DNA of 12,644 nucleotides from Rhodoferax sp. (GTDB lineage Bacteria > Pseudomonadota > Gammaproteobacteria > Burkholderiales > Burkholderiaceae_C). The translations under genes and the position numbers were made by a program. Positions 1-6,840 of this stretch are shown piece after piece (position 1 is the stretch's first letter; each line of letters starts with the position of its first letter). The DNA lies in contig JAIFMA010000181.1 of assembly GCA_020048795.1 (NCBI GenBank), forward strand, positions 1-12,644. Reading direction: 5' to 3'. The notes under the pieces are model-generated. The model did no database searches. It was not told the DNA's origin and saw only the letters and a program-made list of their open reading frames with translations.

Positions 1-704
1 ATTTTGGTGGCGTAGGGAATAAAGTCCTTGACGCGCCCCATGGCATGCAATTCGTCGCCGGCAATGCGCACATCCGGGCGCAGTTGCGTCAGCTGATGCC
101 GCGCCTCCCGTGCCACCGCCTGGCCAAAGCTGTAGTCCTGGCCGATGATGTAAACACTTTTCAAGGCCGCGTCATCCTTGATCACCGACATCAGTGCGCT
201 CATGCGCATGTCGGCGTGGGCATCAAACCGGAAATGCCAGAAGCTGCATTTTTCGTTGGTCAAGATCGGATCGACTGCCGAATAGTTCAAAAACAGCACG
301 CGCTTTTGCGGCTCGCGCTCGTTGTGTTTGCTGATGGCATCAATCAGTGCCGCCGCCTGCGCCGACGAGTTGCCCTGGGTGATGATGCGTGCCCCCCGGT
401 CAATCGCCGCCTTTAGAGCAGTCAGAGCCTCTTCGTTCTGACCTTTGCTGTCAAAGCGCTCCAGCAGCAGCGTCTGTGCGCCACCGGCGCTGGCGGGCAA
501 CTTGACCCCGCCACGCGCATTGACCCGCTCCACCGCCCACAGCAAATTGCGAAAAACCGCCTCACCGGTGTTGGCAAACGAGCCGCTCAGGCCCTCAATC
601 ATGGCGATTCTGACCGTAGGGCCAGCCGGTTGCGCCAGCGCAAAAACCGGCAGATATAGCGCCAATGCGAGCCATTTCAAGGCTTTGCAACAAACAATAA
701 ACAT
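1..704 (-). CDS. ABC transporter substrate-binding protein, branched-chain amino acid (HAAT/LivK) type, partial
   Basis: Reading the minus strand from the ATG at 704-702 gives 234 codons without a stop, running off the left edge, so the C-terminal part is missing. Residues 1-24 form a signal peptide: a Lys in the n-region, a hydrophobic core (WLALALYLPVFALA), and a likely cleavage after ALA at residue 24. The mature part begins with a beta strand and glycine turn (VRIAMIEGLSGSFANTGEA, 31-49), the usual opening of Peripla_BP_6 proteins, and later has RFDSKGQNEEAL (83-94), IITQGNSSAQAAAL (107-120) and VYIIGQDYSFGQ (184-195), all matching the ligand-binding fold of LivK-like proteins. The family binds branched-chain amino acids, amides, urea or aromatic acids in the periplasm; the ligand here cannot be told. 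A good Shine-Dalgarno (AAGGGA) precedes the ATG. The partner permease and ATPase genes would lie left of the window. It is divergent from hsp20. Confidence 0.88.
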   Translation of the reverse strand, partial: MFIVCCKALKWLALALYLPVFALAQPAGPTVRIAMIEGLSGSFANTGEAVFRNLLWAVERVNARGGVKLPASAGGAQTLLLERFDSKGQNEEALTALKAAIDRGARIITQGNSSAQAAALIDAISKHNEREPQKRVLFLNYSAVDPILTNEKCSFWHFRFDAHADMRMSALMSVIKDDAALKSVYIIGQDYSFGQAVAREARHQLTQLRPDVRIAGDELHAMGRVKDFIPYATK

Positions 705-716
705 ATCGAAATTTCC

Positions 717-723
717 CTTGAAA
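717..723 (+). promoter_or_regulatory. Possible sigma-32-type -35 element (CCCTTGAAA) upstream of hsp20
   Basis: The 97-bp gap between the divergent substrate-binding protein gene and hsp20 contains CTTGAAA, preceded by CC, which matches the -35 core of heat-shock (sigma-32) promoters. This makes sense in front of a small heat-shock gene. I see no convincing CCCCAT-type -10 at the expected 13-17 bp distance, so this is a half match only. Confidence 0.3.
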
Positions 724-761
724 TGCCGCTTGCAGCGCGCAGATTGGACGCATCAAGCGAT

Positions 762-774
762 GGTCACGGTGACC
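762..774. promoter_or_regulatory. Perfect inverted repeat GGTCACGGTGACC, candidate operator
   Basis: Two 6-bp arms, GGTCAC and GTGACC, are separated by a single G, giving a perfect dyad 27 bp upstream of the hsp20 start and between the two divergent genes. The position suits a repressor or activator site controlling one or both genes, or a small hairpin in the hsp20 leader. No regulator is recognised. Confidence 0.35.
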
Positions 775-801
775 GTCGCACAGTTTACTAGGAGTCCCAT
801 C

Positions 802-1131
802 ATGTTCTTTACCCCTGTTAGCCCCGCTGGTTTTCGCCGTCAGGTTTACACAACTGGCACTCGCCCATTGGCGCAGTTCATGGAGCAAGCACAAGAGTCA
901 CGCAGCCAGCATTCAGCCGTGCTGGCGCAGGACGAGCAGTCTTACACCCTGACGTTTGATGTGCCCGGCATCAGCCGCGAACAATTGGTGGTGGGCATCG
1001 AAGGCAATGTGGTGCGTCCACAGGACATCGACGCCAGCCACAGCGAGGCCAAACTGGAACACGGTGTGCTGACGCTGAAACTGACCAAAGTGGTACCAGC
1101 AAGCCGCGTCACCGAGCTGGTGATCCACTGA
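802..1131 (+). CDS. Hsp20-family small heat-shock protein, internally shortened alpha-crystallin domain
   Basis: The product is 109 aa. I chose the ATG at 802 because AGGAG lies at 790-794, 7 nt upstream, and because MFFTPV is the usual beginning of this Hsp20 subgroup; the open frame extends upstream only by chance. The alpha-crystallin domain is recognisable from YTLTFDVPGISREQLVVGIEGNVV (first beta strands) and from the hallmark end SEAKLEHGVLTLKLTK (A-x-x-x-GVL-x-l-x-x-x-K). Between them the sequence jumps from GNVVR directly to PQDIDA. Relatives as I recall them have roughly 15-20 more residues here, of the type 'IE..a..r.YkaAYeLP', covering the end of strand beta-5, the beta-6 loop used in dimer formation, and beta-7. 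Small heat-shock proteins are ATP-independent holdases that keep unfolding proteins soluble in the cytoplasm. With this gap the fold and dimer interface are doubtful, so the gene may be functionally dead although the frame is intact. Confidence 0.8.
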   Translation: MFFTPVSPAGFRRQVYTTGTRPLAQFMEQAQESRSQHSAVLAQDEQSYTLTFDVPGISREQLVVGIEGNVVRPQDIDASHSEAKLEHGVLTLKLTKVVPASRVTELVIH

Positions 1132-1218
1132 AGTGTGAATGTGAATGGCATCAGGTCTTGAAATATAGCATCGTGATGTTTCTGATCGGTCCGTTCTTCA
1201 GCATTCACAAAACTTCAG

Positions 1219-1249
1219 ACTTGCCGGATATTTTAGCGCAGCGGCAAGT
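1219..1249 (-). terminator. Stem-loop in the hsp20/rpoD gap, possible rpoD 3' end
   Basis: The 178-bp gap between the convergent hsp20 and rpoD genes holds a perfect 8-bp inverted repeat, ACTTGCCG (1219-1226) and CGGCAAGT (1242-1249), with a 15-nt loop. It lies 60 bp past the rpoD stop. On the minus strand it is followed within a few bases by GTTTTG, a weak T run, so it could end or protect the rpoD mRNA. There is no T run on the plus side. The loop is longer than in typical intrinsic terminators. I see nothing else convincing in this gap. Confidence 0.3.
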
Positions 1250-1309
1250 GCTGTTGCCCAACCACGGCGCCGTCATGAGTTGCCTCTATTCATCAGTGCA
1301 CGAGCGCTC

Positions 1310-3637
1310 TTAAAGATTGTCAGTGAAACTGCGCAGTTTGTCCGAGCGGCTCGGGTGTTTGAGTTTGCGCAGTGCTTTGGCTTCGATCTGGCGAATGCGT
1401 TCACGCGTGACATCAAACTGCTTGCCCACTTCTTCGAGCGTGTGGTCGTTGGTCATCTCGATACCAAAACGCATGCGCAACACCTTGGCCTCACGCGGGG
1501 TCAGGCTGTCGAGAATGTCTTTCACCACGTCGCGCAGGCCAGCCTGCATGGCGGCTTCCATTGGCGCGGTGTTGGCTCCGTCTTCAATGAAGTCGCCTAG
1601 ATGGCTGTCGTCATCGTCACCTATCGGGGTTTCCATGGAAATCGGCTCTTTGGCGATTTTCATGATCTTGCGGATCTTGTCCTCTGGGATTTCCATGCGC
1701 TCGGCCAGCACCGAGGCATCTGGCTCGTAACCAAACTCCTGCAGGTGTTGCCGGCTGATACGGTTCATCTTGTTGATGGTCTCGATCATGTGCACCGGAA
1801 TCCGGATGGTGCGCGCCTGGTCGGCAATGGATCGAGTAATGGCCTGGCGAATCCACCAGGTGGCGTAGGTTGAGAACTTGTAGCCGCGACGGTATTCAAA
1901 CTTGTCCACTGCCTTCATCAGGCCGATATTGCCTTCCTGGATCAAATCGAGGAACTGTAGCCCACGGTTGGTGTACTTTTTGGCAATCGAGATCACCAGC
2001 CGCAAATTGGCCTCAATCATTTCCTTTTTGGCGGCTCGAGAGGCGTATTCGCCTTCGTTCATGCGTTTGTTGATGTCTTTGAGCTGGTCCAGTGGCACTA
2101 CCACCTTGGCTTGCAGGTCGGCCAGGCGTTGCTGTAGCTCTTGCACCGGCGGAATGTTGCGGCCCATGATGGCGCTCCAAGCCTTGCCGGCAGTAGCCTG
2201 TTTTTCGATCCATTTAAGGTCGAGCAGGTGGCTGGGCACCTTGTTATGGTGCTTGTCACGACCGCTGAACTCGGTAATGAACTGGACTTGCGGGTAACCG
2301 CACTTGTCAACGATGATGCGACGCAATTCGCGTTCTTTCTTACGCACATCATCAACCTGGCCGCGCACCATGTCGCACAGTTTTTCGATCGTCTTGGCGG
2401 TGAAGCGGATGGACATCAGCTCGTCAGACAAAGCGCGCTGGGTTTTGACATAGTGAGGGGTGCCATAGCCCTCTTTTTCATAAATCTTGTGGATTTTTTC
2501 GAAGTACTCTCGTAGTCGGTCAAAGCGACCCATGGCCTCTTTTTTGAGCTCTTCGAGTTTTTTGGTCAACGCCTTGGAGCCACCCTTGCCGTCATCGTCA
2601 TCGTCGGCATCAAATTCATCGAAGTCTTCTTCGGCCACATAGTCATCGGCCTCGTTGGGGTTGGTAAAGCCATCCACAATGGTGGTGATGACCACCTTGT
2701 CACTGCGGATGTCTTCGCCGAGCTGCAAGATGACCTCGATGGTGGCGGGCGATGCCGAAATGGCTTCCATCATGGCCATCAGACCACCTTCGATGCGCTT
2801 GGCGATTTCGATTTCGCCCTCGCGTGTGAGCAGTTCGACAGTGCCCATTTCGCGCATGTACATGCGAACCGGGTCGGTGGTGCGGCCAAATTCGCTGTCC
2901 ACCGTGCTTAAGGCGGCTTCGGCTTCTTCTTCGGCTTCTTCCTCGGTGGCGGCGGTGGGGCCGTTGTTGTTGAGCAGCAGGGTTTCGGCATCGGGCGTGT
3001 GTTCATAGACTGCCACGCCCATGTCGTTGAGCATGGAAATCACTACTTCCAGCGTTTCTGCATCGACCAGCTTGTCGGGCAGGTGGTCGGAGATTTCGCC
3101 ATGCGTCAGGTAGCCACGCGTCTTGCCGAGTTTGATCAGGGCTTTCAGGCGCAGACGGCGTTTGACCAGGTCTTCTTCCGACAACACGGTCTCGTCAAGG
3201 CCAAATTCCTTCATCAGAGCGCGCTCTTTGGCTTTGCTGATTTTCATGCGCAGGGGCTTGACCTTTTCGGTCGTCTCGGCCGTCTCAGCCGCTTCGACCA
3301 CCGGCTCGCCGACCAAATCGTCTTCGATGTCGGACATGTCGAGTTCATCGGCCACCACGGCTTCTTTATCGGTTTTGGGCTTGCGGCCGCGTTTACTACC
3401 GATACTGGCTTGGGCTGAGCTGTCTTCGACACTTACCTTGGCTATGGGGACGGGCTTTTTCTTCTCGACAACCGATGCGGCGACCACAACTTTCTGAACT
3501 TCGGTGGCTGGTTTGGCTTTGGTCTTTGATGGGTTCACTGCGGGTTCTTTCGATTCGGTAGGTTGACTGGTGGCTCTCTTGGCCGCACTGGGCGGTGCCT
3601 CGGGCGTGGCAGATTTCTTGGCTTTGGAAGCAGGCAT
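1310..3637 (-). CDS. rpoD: RNA polymerase primary sigma factor RpoD (sigma-70)
   Basis: This is a full-length 775-aa housekeeping sigma factor, which recruits RNA polymerase to most promoters. In order: a Lys/Ala/Pro-rich low-complexity N-terminal extension (1-130) typical of Burkholderiales; region 1.1 (about 131-215); region 1.2 with DPVRMYMREMG (255-265); the long non-conserved region (about 290-535) with an acidic patch DADDDDDG; region 2 with NLRLVISIAKKYTNRG and the -10 recognition segment YKFSTYATWWIRQAI (586-600); region 3 (about 619-695); and region 4 with LTPREAKVLRMRFG and the -35-binding helix-turn-helix LEEVGKQFDVTRERIRQIEA (734-753). The C-terminus FTDNL is close to the E. coli ending. 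The ATG has a GAGG Shine-Dalgarno 8 nt upstream. It lies 251 bp downstream of dnaG on the same strand, as in the macromolecular synthesis operon, and has a strong -10 element of its own in that gap. Confidence 0.99.
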   Translation of the reverse strand: MPASKAKKSATPEAPPSAAKRATSQPTESKEPAVNPSKTKAKPATEVQKVVVAASVVEKKKPVPIAKVSVEDSSAQASIGSKRGRKPKTDKEAVVADELDMSDIEDDLVGEPVVEAAETAETTEKVKPLRMKISKAKERALMKEFGLDETVLSEEDLVKRRLRLKALIKLGKTRGYLTHGEISDHLPDKLVDAETLEVVISMLNDMGVAVYEHTPDAETLLLNNNGPTAATEEEAEEEAEAALSTVDSEFGRTTDPVRMYMREMGTVELLTREGEIEIAKRIEGGLMAMMEAISASPATIEVILQLGEDIRSDKVVITTIVDGFTNPNEADDYVAEEDFDEFDADDDDDGKGGSKALTKKLEELKKEAMGRFDRLREYFEKIHKIYEKEGYGTPHYVKTQRALSDELMSIRFTAKTIEKLCDMVRGQVDDVRKKERELRRIIVDKCGYPQVQFITEFSGRDKHHNKVPSHLLDLKWIEKQATAGKAWSAIMGRNIPPVQELQQRLADLQAKVVVPLDQLKDINKRMNEGEYASRAAKKEMIEANLRLVISIAKKYTNRGLQFLDLIQEGNIGLMKAVDKFEYRRGYKFSTYATWWIRQAITRSIADQARTIRIPVHMIETINKMNRISRQHLQEFGYEPDASVLAERMEIPEDKIRKIMKIAKEPISMETPIGDDDDSHLGDFIEDGANTAPMEAAMQAGLRDVVKDILDSLTPREAKVLRMRFGIEMTNDHTLEEVGKQFDVTRERIRQIEAKALRKLKHPSRSDKLRSFTDNL

Positions 3638-3851
3638 GATGAAACCTCAAAACGACGAAAACAGAAGGATCGGTGAATGAAGACAGACCAGCGAGGCACT
3701 GGAAGCTAGGGAAAGGCTGGCTTTGCCGGGCAAGACGGGTGGGCGAACATTTGGTGTGCAGTCCTAGCGGTGGGTTGGCCTGATGCAGTGTGGGCATCGA
3801 TTGGCTGGGTCCGGAGGTGCTGCTGTCGCGCTTGCCAGAGCAAAGCTTCGG

Positions 3852-3857
3852 ATTATA
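3852..3857 (-). promoter_or_regulatory. Consensus TATAAT -10 element, probable rpoD promoter
   Basis: On the minus strand the 251-bp dnaG-rpoD gap (3638-3888) contains a perfect TATAAT about 31 nt after the dnaG stop codon. No good TTGACA-like -35 is present at 16-18 bp, so it may rely on an activator or on the -10 alone. Transcription from here would start near 3845 and give rpoD a leader of about 200 nt. The rest of the gap shows no gene and no clear terminator after dnaG, so read-through from dnaG is also likely. Confidence 0.6.
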
Positions 3858-3888
3858 CCTCTTTGCAGTGCCGGGCCACTTGCCTAGT

Positions 3889-5751
3889 TCAGGCGGCTGC
3901 CTCCAGCACCAATCGGCGTGCCTGGAGCTCGCGGTAGCGCTGTAGTGCTCTTGGGTCGGCCTTGGCAGCCTCGATCGCCAGCGTTTCGTCAATCTTGAGT
4001 TGTTCGATCAACATCCGGTTGAGCAAATGGCGCAACTCACTGTGTGACTCGGCATCGTTGTTGGTGGCACCGAGTTCGTAACCGGCCATCAGGTTTAACG
4101 CAAAAGTCTCACTTTCATGGCCTTGCAAACCTTCGCGCAAAGCTACCCAGGGTTGGGGGCCATGTTCGTGAAGCTGGCTTTCCATCCAGGTAAACAAGGG
4201 GCCGTGGGGCGCACTCAAGCTGCACAGCAGGTTGTGGTCTTCAACAGACAATGTGTCGAGTGCTGCCATGTTGTCAAGCAGGATGCGTGCGGCGTGGTCA
4301 GCGCGACTGGTGGGCAGACGACTGTTTGCTGACGGCCTTGCAGACGCATCAACTTTGCGATATTTTGGACTATAGCCTTCGTATTCACTGGTCTTGGTGC
4401 TATTTTTGTTGTAGCTTTCCTGGTGCTCTCGCCGAGGTTTGCCTGTGCCTGGATGCCAAACGTCGTTGAGCTCGCGGCTTGACAGTTGCACCAGATTGGC
4501 AATTTCGCTGAGTTGTTGCTGCTTCAAAGCACCCAGCGGCAACATTTCCCACAGAGGTTTGGCATTGCTGGCCAGATGTGCCCGGCCTTCGGCCGTATGT
4601 AGATCACAGCCCTCGCGCGCTGCATCAAGCATGAAGCGGCTCAGGGGCACGGATTCGCTAACATAGCGCGCGAAGGCCTCCTTGCCATGTTCACGTATAA
4701 AGCTATCTGGGTCGTGTTCCGATGGCAAAAATAAAAACCTGACGCTTCGAACATCGGTCGCCAGCGGCAATGCCGCGTCGAGTGCTTTGCGTGCGGCACG
4801 CCTGCCTGCGCTGTCACCGTCAAAGCTGAACACCACGGCATCAGTAAAGCGAAACAGCTTTTGTACATGCTCTGCCGTACAGGCCGTACCCAGCGTGGCC
4901 ACAACATTGGGGAAACCCAACTGCGCCAGTGCTACCACGTCCATATAACCTTCGGTGATCAGGGCGTAGCCATGTTCACGCAGTGCGGAGCGAGCTTCAA
5001 AGAGCCCGTAGAGTTCTCGACCCTTGCTGAATACGGGCGTTTCTGGGGAGTTGAGGTATTTTGGTTTGTCATCGCCCAGTACACGCCCACCAAAACCGAT
5101 GCACTCACCTTTGATGTTACGAATCGGAAACATGACGCGGTCCCGAAAACGGTCATAACGTTTGGCCTCGGTACCTTCTTCCTCACTCAGGATAACCAGA
5201 CCACTTTCCACCAGCAGCGGGTCGTCATAGCTGGAGAAAACACTGGCCAGACTGCGCCAGCCTTCGGGCGCATAGCCCAGTCCAAATTGTTTCGCCACTG
5301 CCCCAGACAGGCCCCGGCCCTTGAAATACGCCACGGCTCGTGGTGCGGTTTTGAGTTGTTTTTGATAGGCTCTACAGGCTTTTTCCAACACATCATTCAA
5401 GGTATGTTGCTTTTGTCTTTGTTGGGCGGCGCGAGCACGGTCTTGCGGACTGGCATCGTCTTGCGGCACTTTTATGCCAAACTGCTGGGCCAGATCTTCA
5501 ATCGCTTCGACAAAGCTCATACCAGCGTGTTCCATGAGAAAACCGATGGCATTGCCGGTTTTGCCACAACCAAAACAATGGTAGAACTGTTTGGTCGGGC
5601 TAACCGAAAAAGAGGGTGATTTTTCGCTGTGAAATGGACACAGCCCCATGAAATTGGCACCACCTTTTTTGAGCTGGACATAACGGCCCACAATCTCGAC
5701 CACGTCAGCGCGCGCAAGCAGTTCCTGGACAAAAGTTTGGGGGATGGACAT
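3889..5751 (-). CDS. dnaG: DNA primase DnaG
   Basis: The 620-aa product makes the short RNA primers for leading- and lagging-strand DNA synthesis at the replication fork, working with DnaB helicase. The N-terminal CHC2 zinc-binding domain has its ligands at C38, H41, C59 and C62 (CPFHSEKSPSFSV, HCFGCGKTG). The catalytic core follows, with the RNA polymerase domain motif FRDRVMFPIRN (202-212), then the TOPRIM domain: the acidic residue E267 in ITEGYMDV and the metal-binding D311/D313 in SFDGDSAGRRAA. A polar, poorly conserved linker (about 430-485, rich in Ser, Lys and Tyr) leads to the C-terminal DnaB-interacting helical domain (485-620). Length and domain order are normal. The start ATG at 5751 fits MSIPQTFVQELLARADVVE, the usual beginning of the family. 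There is no clear Shine-Dalgarno, but a -10-like TACAAT lies only 6 nt upstream. The dnaG-rpoD order is as in the macromolecular synthesis operon. Confidence 0.99.
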   Translation of the reverse strand: MSIPQTFVQELLARADVVEIVGRYVQLKKGGANFMGLCPFHSEKSPSFSVSPTKQFYHCFGCGKTGNAIGFLMEHAGMSFVEAIEDLAQQFGIKVPQDDASPQDRARAAQQRQKQHTLNDVLEKACRAYQKQLKTAPRAVAYFKGRGLSGAVAKQFGLGYAPEGWRSLASVFSSYDDPLLVESGLVILSEEEGTEAKRYDRFRDRVMFPIRNIKGECIGFGGRVLGDDKPKYLNSPETPVFSKGRELYGLFEARSALREHGYALITEGYMDVVALAQLGFPNVVATLGTACTAEHVQKLFRFTDAVVFSFDGDSAGRRAARKALDAALPLATDVRSVRFLFLPSEHDPDSFIREHGKEAFARYVSESVPLSRFMLDAAREGCDLHTAEGRAHLASNAKPLWEMLPLGALKQQQLSEIANLVQLSSRELNDVWHPGTGKPRREHQESYNKNSTKTSEYEGYSPKYRKVDASARPSANSRLPTSRADHAARILLDNMAALDTLSVEDHNLLCSLSAPHGPLFTWMESQLHEHGPQPWVALREGLQGHESETFALNLMAGYELGATNNDAESHSELRHLLNRMLIEQLKIDETLAIEAAKADPRALQRYRELQARRLVLEAAA

Positions 5752-5757
5752 CCGTCG

Positions 5758-5763
5758 ATTGTA
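5758..5763 (-). promoter_or_regulatory. -10-like TACAAT 6 nt before the dnaG ATG (possible leaderless promoter)
   Basis: On the minus strand TACAAT (5 of 6 to TATAAT) is followed by six bases and then the dnaG ATG, so the normal start point of transcription would fall on or next to the A of the start codon. The lack of a clear Shine-Dalgarno before dnaG agrees with a leaderless message. I cannot find a good -35 at 17 bp, and read-through from the dehydrogenase gene 53 bp upstream is an alternative. Confidence 0.4.
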
Positions 5764-5804
5764 GAAAATCGGTGGCCAGATCCACCCGGTTGCCAGGCCC
5801 CAAT

Positions 5805-6563
5805 CTAACGGGGAGCCAGACGGATGGCACCATCGAGGCGTATCACCTCGCCATTGAGCATGTCATTTTCAAAAATATGCCGGACTAGTTTGGCGTAATC
5901 CTGCGGTGTTCCAAGACGTGACGGAAACGGCACACTGGCGGCCAAAACGTCCTGGACCTCTTTGGGAAAGCTGAACATCATCGGGGTGCCAAAAATTCCG
6001 GGCGCAATGGTCATGTTGCGGATTCCATTGCGTGCCAGGTCACGGGCAATTGGCAGCGTCATACCCACAATGCCGCCTTTGGAAGCCGCGTACGCGGCTT
6101 GTCCCATCTGTCCATCGTAAGCGGCCACTGATGCCGTTGAAATCATGACACCGCGTTCACCCGTGGTTTCCGGCGCGTTTTTACTCATGGCATCTGCACA
6201 TAGACGGATCATGTTGAAGCTGCCAATTAGATTGACGGTGATGCATTTGCTGAAAACCGTCAAGGCGTGTGCGCCACTTTTCCCGACAGTTTTCTCGGCG
6301 GGTGCAATACCAGCGCAGTTCACCAGACCCATCAGCTTGCCCAAGGAAGTGGCTTTGGCAACCACAGCCTGTGCGTCGGATTCGATGCTGACATCACACT
6401 TGACGAATGCACCACCGATTTCTGCGGCAATGGCTTCGCCCTTTTCAATTTGCATGTCCGCAATGACGACCGTGCCGCCCTGGTCAGCAAGCATGCGCGC
6501 CGTCCCTGCGCCCAGGCCCGAAGCACCACCCGTCACAACAAAAACCTTGCCTGCAATATCCAT
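5805..6563 (-). CDS. Short-chain dehydrogenase, HSD10-like 3-hydroxyacyl-CoA dehydrogenase
   Basis: The product is 252 aa, the normal length for a classical SDR. The NAD-binding Rossmann motif is TGGASGLG (11-18), an Asp at 36 (IADMQ) favours NAD over NADP, and NCAG (82-85) and N111 complete the fold. The catalytic set is S145 in STASVAAYDGQ, Y158 and K162 in YAASK. The stretches AAYAASKGGIVGMTLPIARD, VPFPSRLGTPQDYA and the ending LNGEVIRLDGAIRLAPR closely resemble type 10 17-beta-hydroxysteroid/3-hydroxyacyl-CoA dehydrogenase, which oxidises (2-methyl-)3-hydroxyacyl-CoA in isoleucine and fatty-acid breakdown. That role is inferred from the family. The ATG has GGGGA 6 nt upstream. It lies 53 bp upstream of dnaG on the same strand, in the place where rpsU/yqeY are found in many relatives, and has an unusual repeat operator upstream. 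Confidence 0.9.
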   Translation of the reverse strand: MDIAGKVFVVTGGASGLGAGTARMLADQGGTVVIADMQIEKGEAIAAEIGGAFVKCDVSIESDAQAVVAKATSLGKLMGLVNCAGIAPAEKTVGKSGAHALTVFSKCITVNLIGSFNMIRLCADAMSKNAPETTGERGVMISTASVAAYDGQMGQAAYAASKGGIVGMTLPIARDLARNGIRNMTIAPGIFGTPMMFSFPKEVQDVLAASVPFPSRLGTPQDYAKLVRHIFENDMLNGEVIRLDGAIRLAPR

Positions 6564-6586
6564 ATGATCCCCAAAAATTGTTGCCG

Positions 6587-6608
6587 TTAACGTGAACGTA
6601 AACGTTAA
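6587..6608. promoter_or_regulatory. Triple AACGTN repeat inside a dyad, candidate operator of the dehydrogenase gene
   Basis: Three AACGT units follow each other with an exact 6-bp period (6589, 6595, 6601: AACGTG, AACGTA, AACGTT), and the whole is framed by the inverted arms TTAACGT (6587-6593) and ACGTTAA (6602-6608). It ends about 23 bp upstream of the dehydrogenase start, where a repressor would act. From memory, ACGTnnACGT-type sites are used by MerR- or TetR-type regulators of branched-chain amino acid and fatty-acid catabolism in proteobacteria, which would fit the HSD10-like enzyme; this link is unverified. A GATAAT-like -10 on the minus strand lies just upstream of it (about 6608-6613). 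Confidence 0.5.
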
Positions 6609-6670
6609 TTATCACCTGTGCAAGACTTGAAAATTATTTTGAATTGGTCAAGAGTGGTTTTAACTACGGC

Positions 6671-6676
6671 TATACT
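6671..6676 (+). promoter_or_regulatory. -10 element TATACT of the tRNA-Val gene
   Basis: TATACT lies 20 bp before the mature tRNA 5' end, so a transcript starting near 6683 would carry a short 5' leader removed by RNase P. The -35 region is weak: TTGGTC lies upstream but its 21-bp spacing is too long. Confidence 0.5.
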
Positions 6677-6696
6677 CTGCCGTCTCGAATACTCTC

Positions 6697-6773
6697 AGGC
6701 GCGTAGCTCAGCTGGTTAGAGCACCACCTTGACATGGTGGGGGTCGTTGGTTCGAGTCCAATCGCGCCTACCA
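6697..6773 (+). tRNA. tRNA-Val (anticodon GAC)
   Basis: The 77-nt gene folds as a complete cloverleaf. The acceptor stem is AGGCGCG (6697-6703) pairing with CGCGCCT (6763-6769), followed by the discriminator A and an encoded CCA. The D arm is GCTC...GAGC, the anticodon stem CCACC/GGTGG encloses the loop TTGACAT with anticodon GAC, and the T arm contains GGTTCGAGTCC. It decodes GUC and GUU valine codons. It stands alone, divergent from the dehydrogenase gene, and is followed by a gene-poor stretch with a decayed gene. Confidence 0.97.
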
Positions 6774-6821
6774 ATTGAATCAAGCACTTACGTTGATTTG
6801 GTTGGTTTGAAAAATGCCTGA

Positions 6822-6840
6822 CGTGACAAGTTCGTGACAA
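6822..6840 (+). repeat. Direct repeat CGTGACAA x2, 11-bp period
   Basis: CGTGACAA occurs at 6822-6829 and again at 6833-6840, so the copies are one helical turn apart on the same DNA face, some 50 bp after the tRNA. They could be an activator site for the gene that is now a pseudogene (a TATAAA lies at 6868-6873), or the remains of integrase arm sites beside the tRNA. Otherwise the 114 bp between the tRNA and the first pseudogene frame show nothing recognisable. Confidence 0.4.

Noticed and set aside
445..801. N-terminal extension of the hsp20 reading frame
   Set aside because: It lies opposite the substrate-binding protein coding sequence and its promoter region; the internal ATG at 802 has the Shine-Dalgarno and the family start.
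942..1208. Minus-strand frame from the hsp20/rpoD gap into hsp20
   Set aside because: Most of it is antisense to hsp20 in a shadow frame; there is no family resemblance and no Shine-Dalgarno. A TAAAAT upstream of it lacks a -35.
3396..3992. Minus-strand frame of 198 codons across the dnaG-rpoD gap
   Set aside because: Both ends overlap dnaG and rpoD in another frame, the composition is biased, and it spans the likely rpoD promoter.
4861..5619. Plus-strand frame of 252 codons
   Set aside because: It is entirely opposite the dnaG catalytic core and has no recognisable motif.
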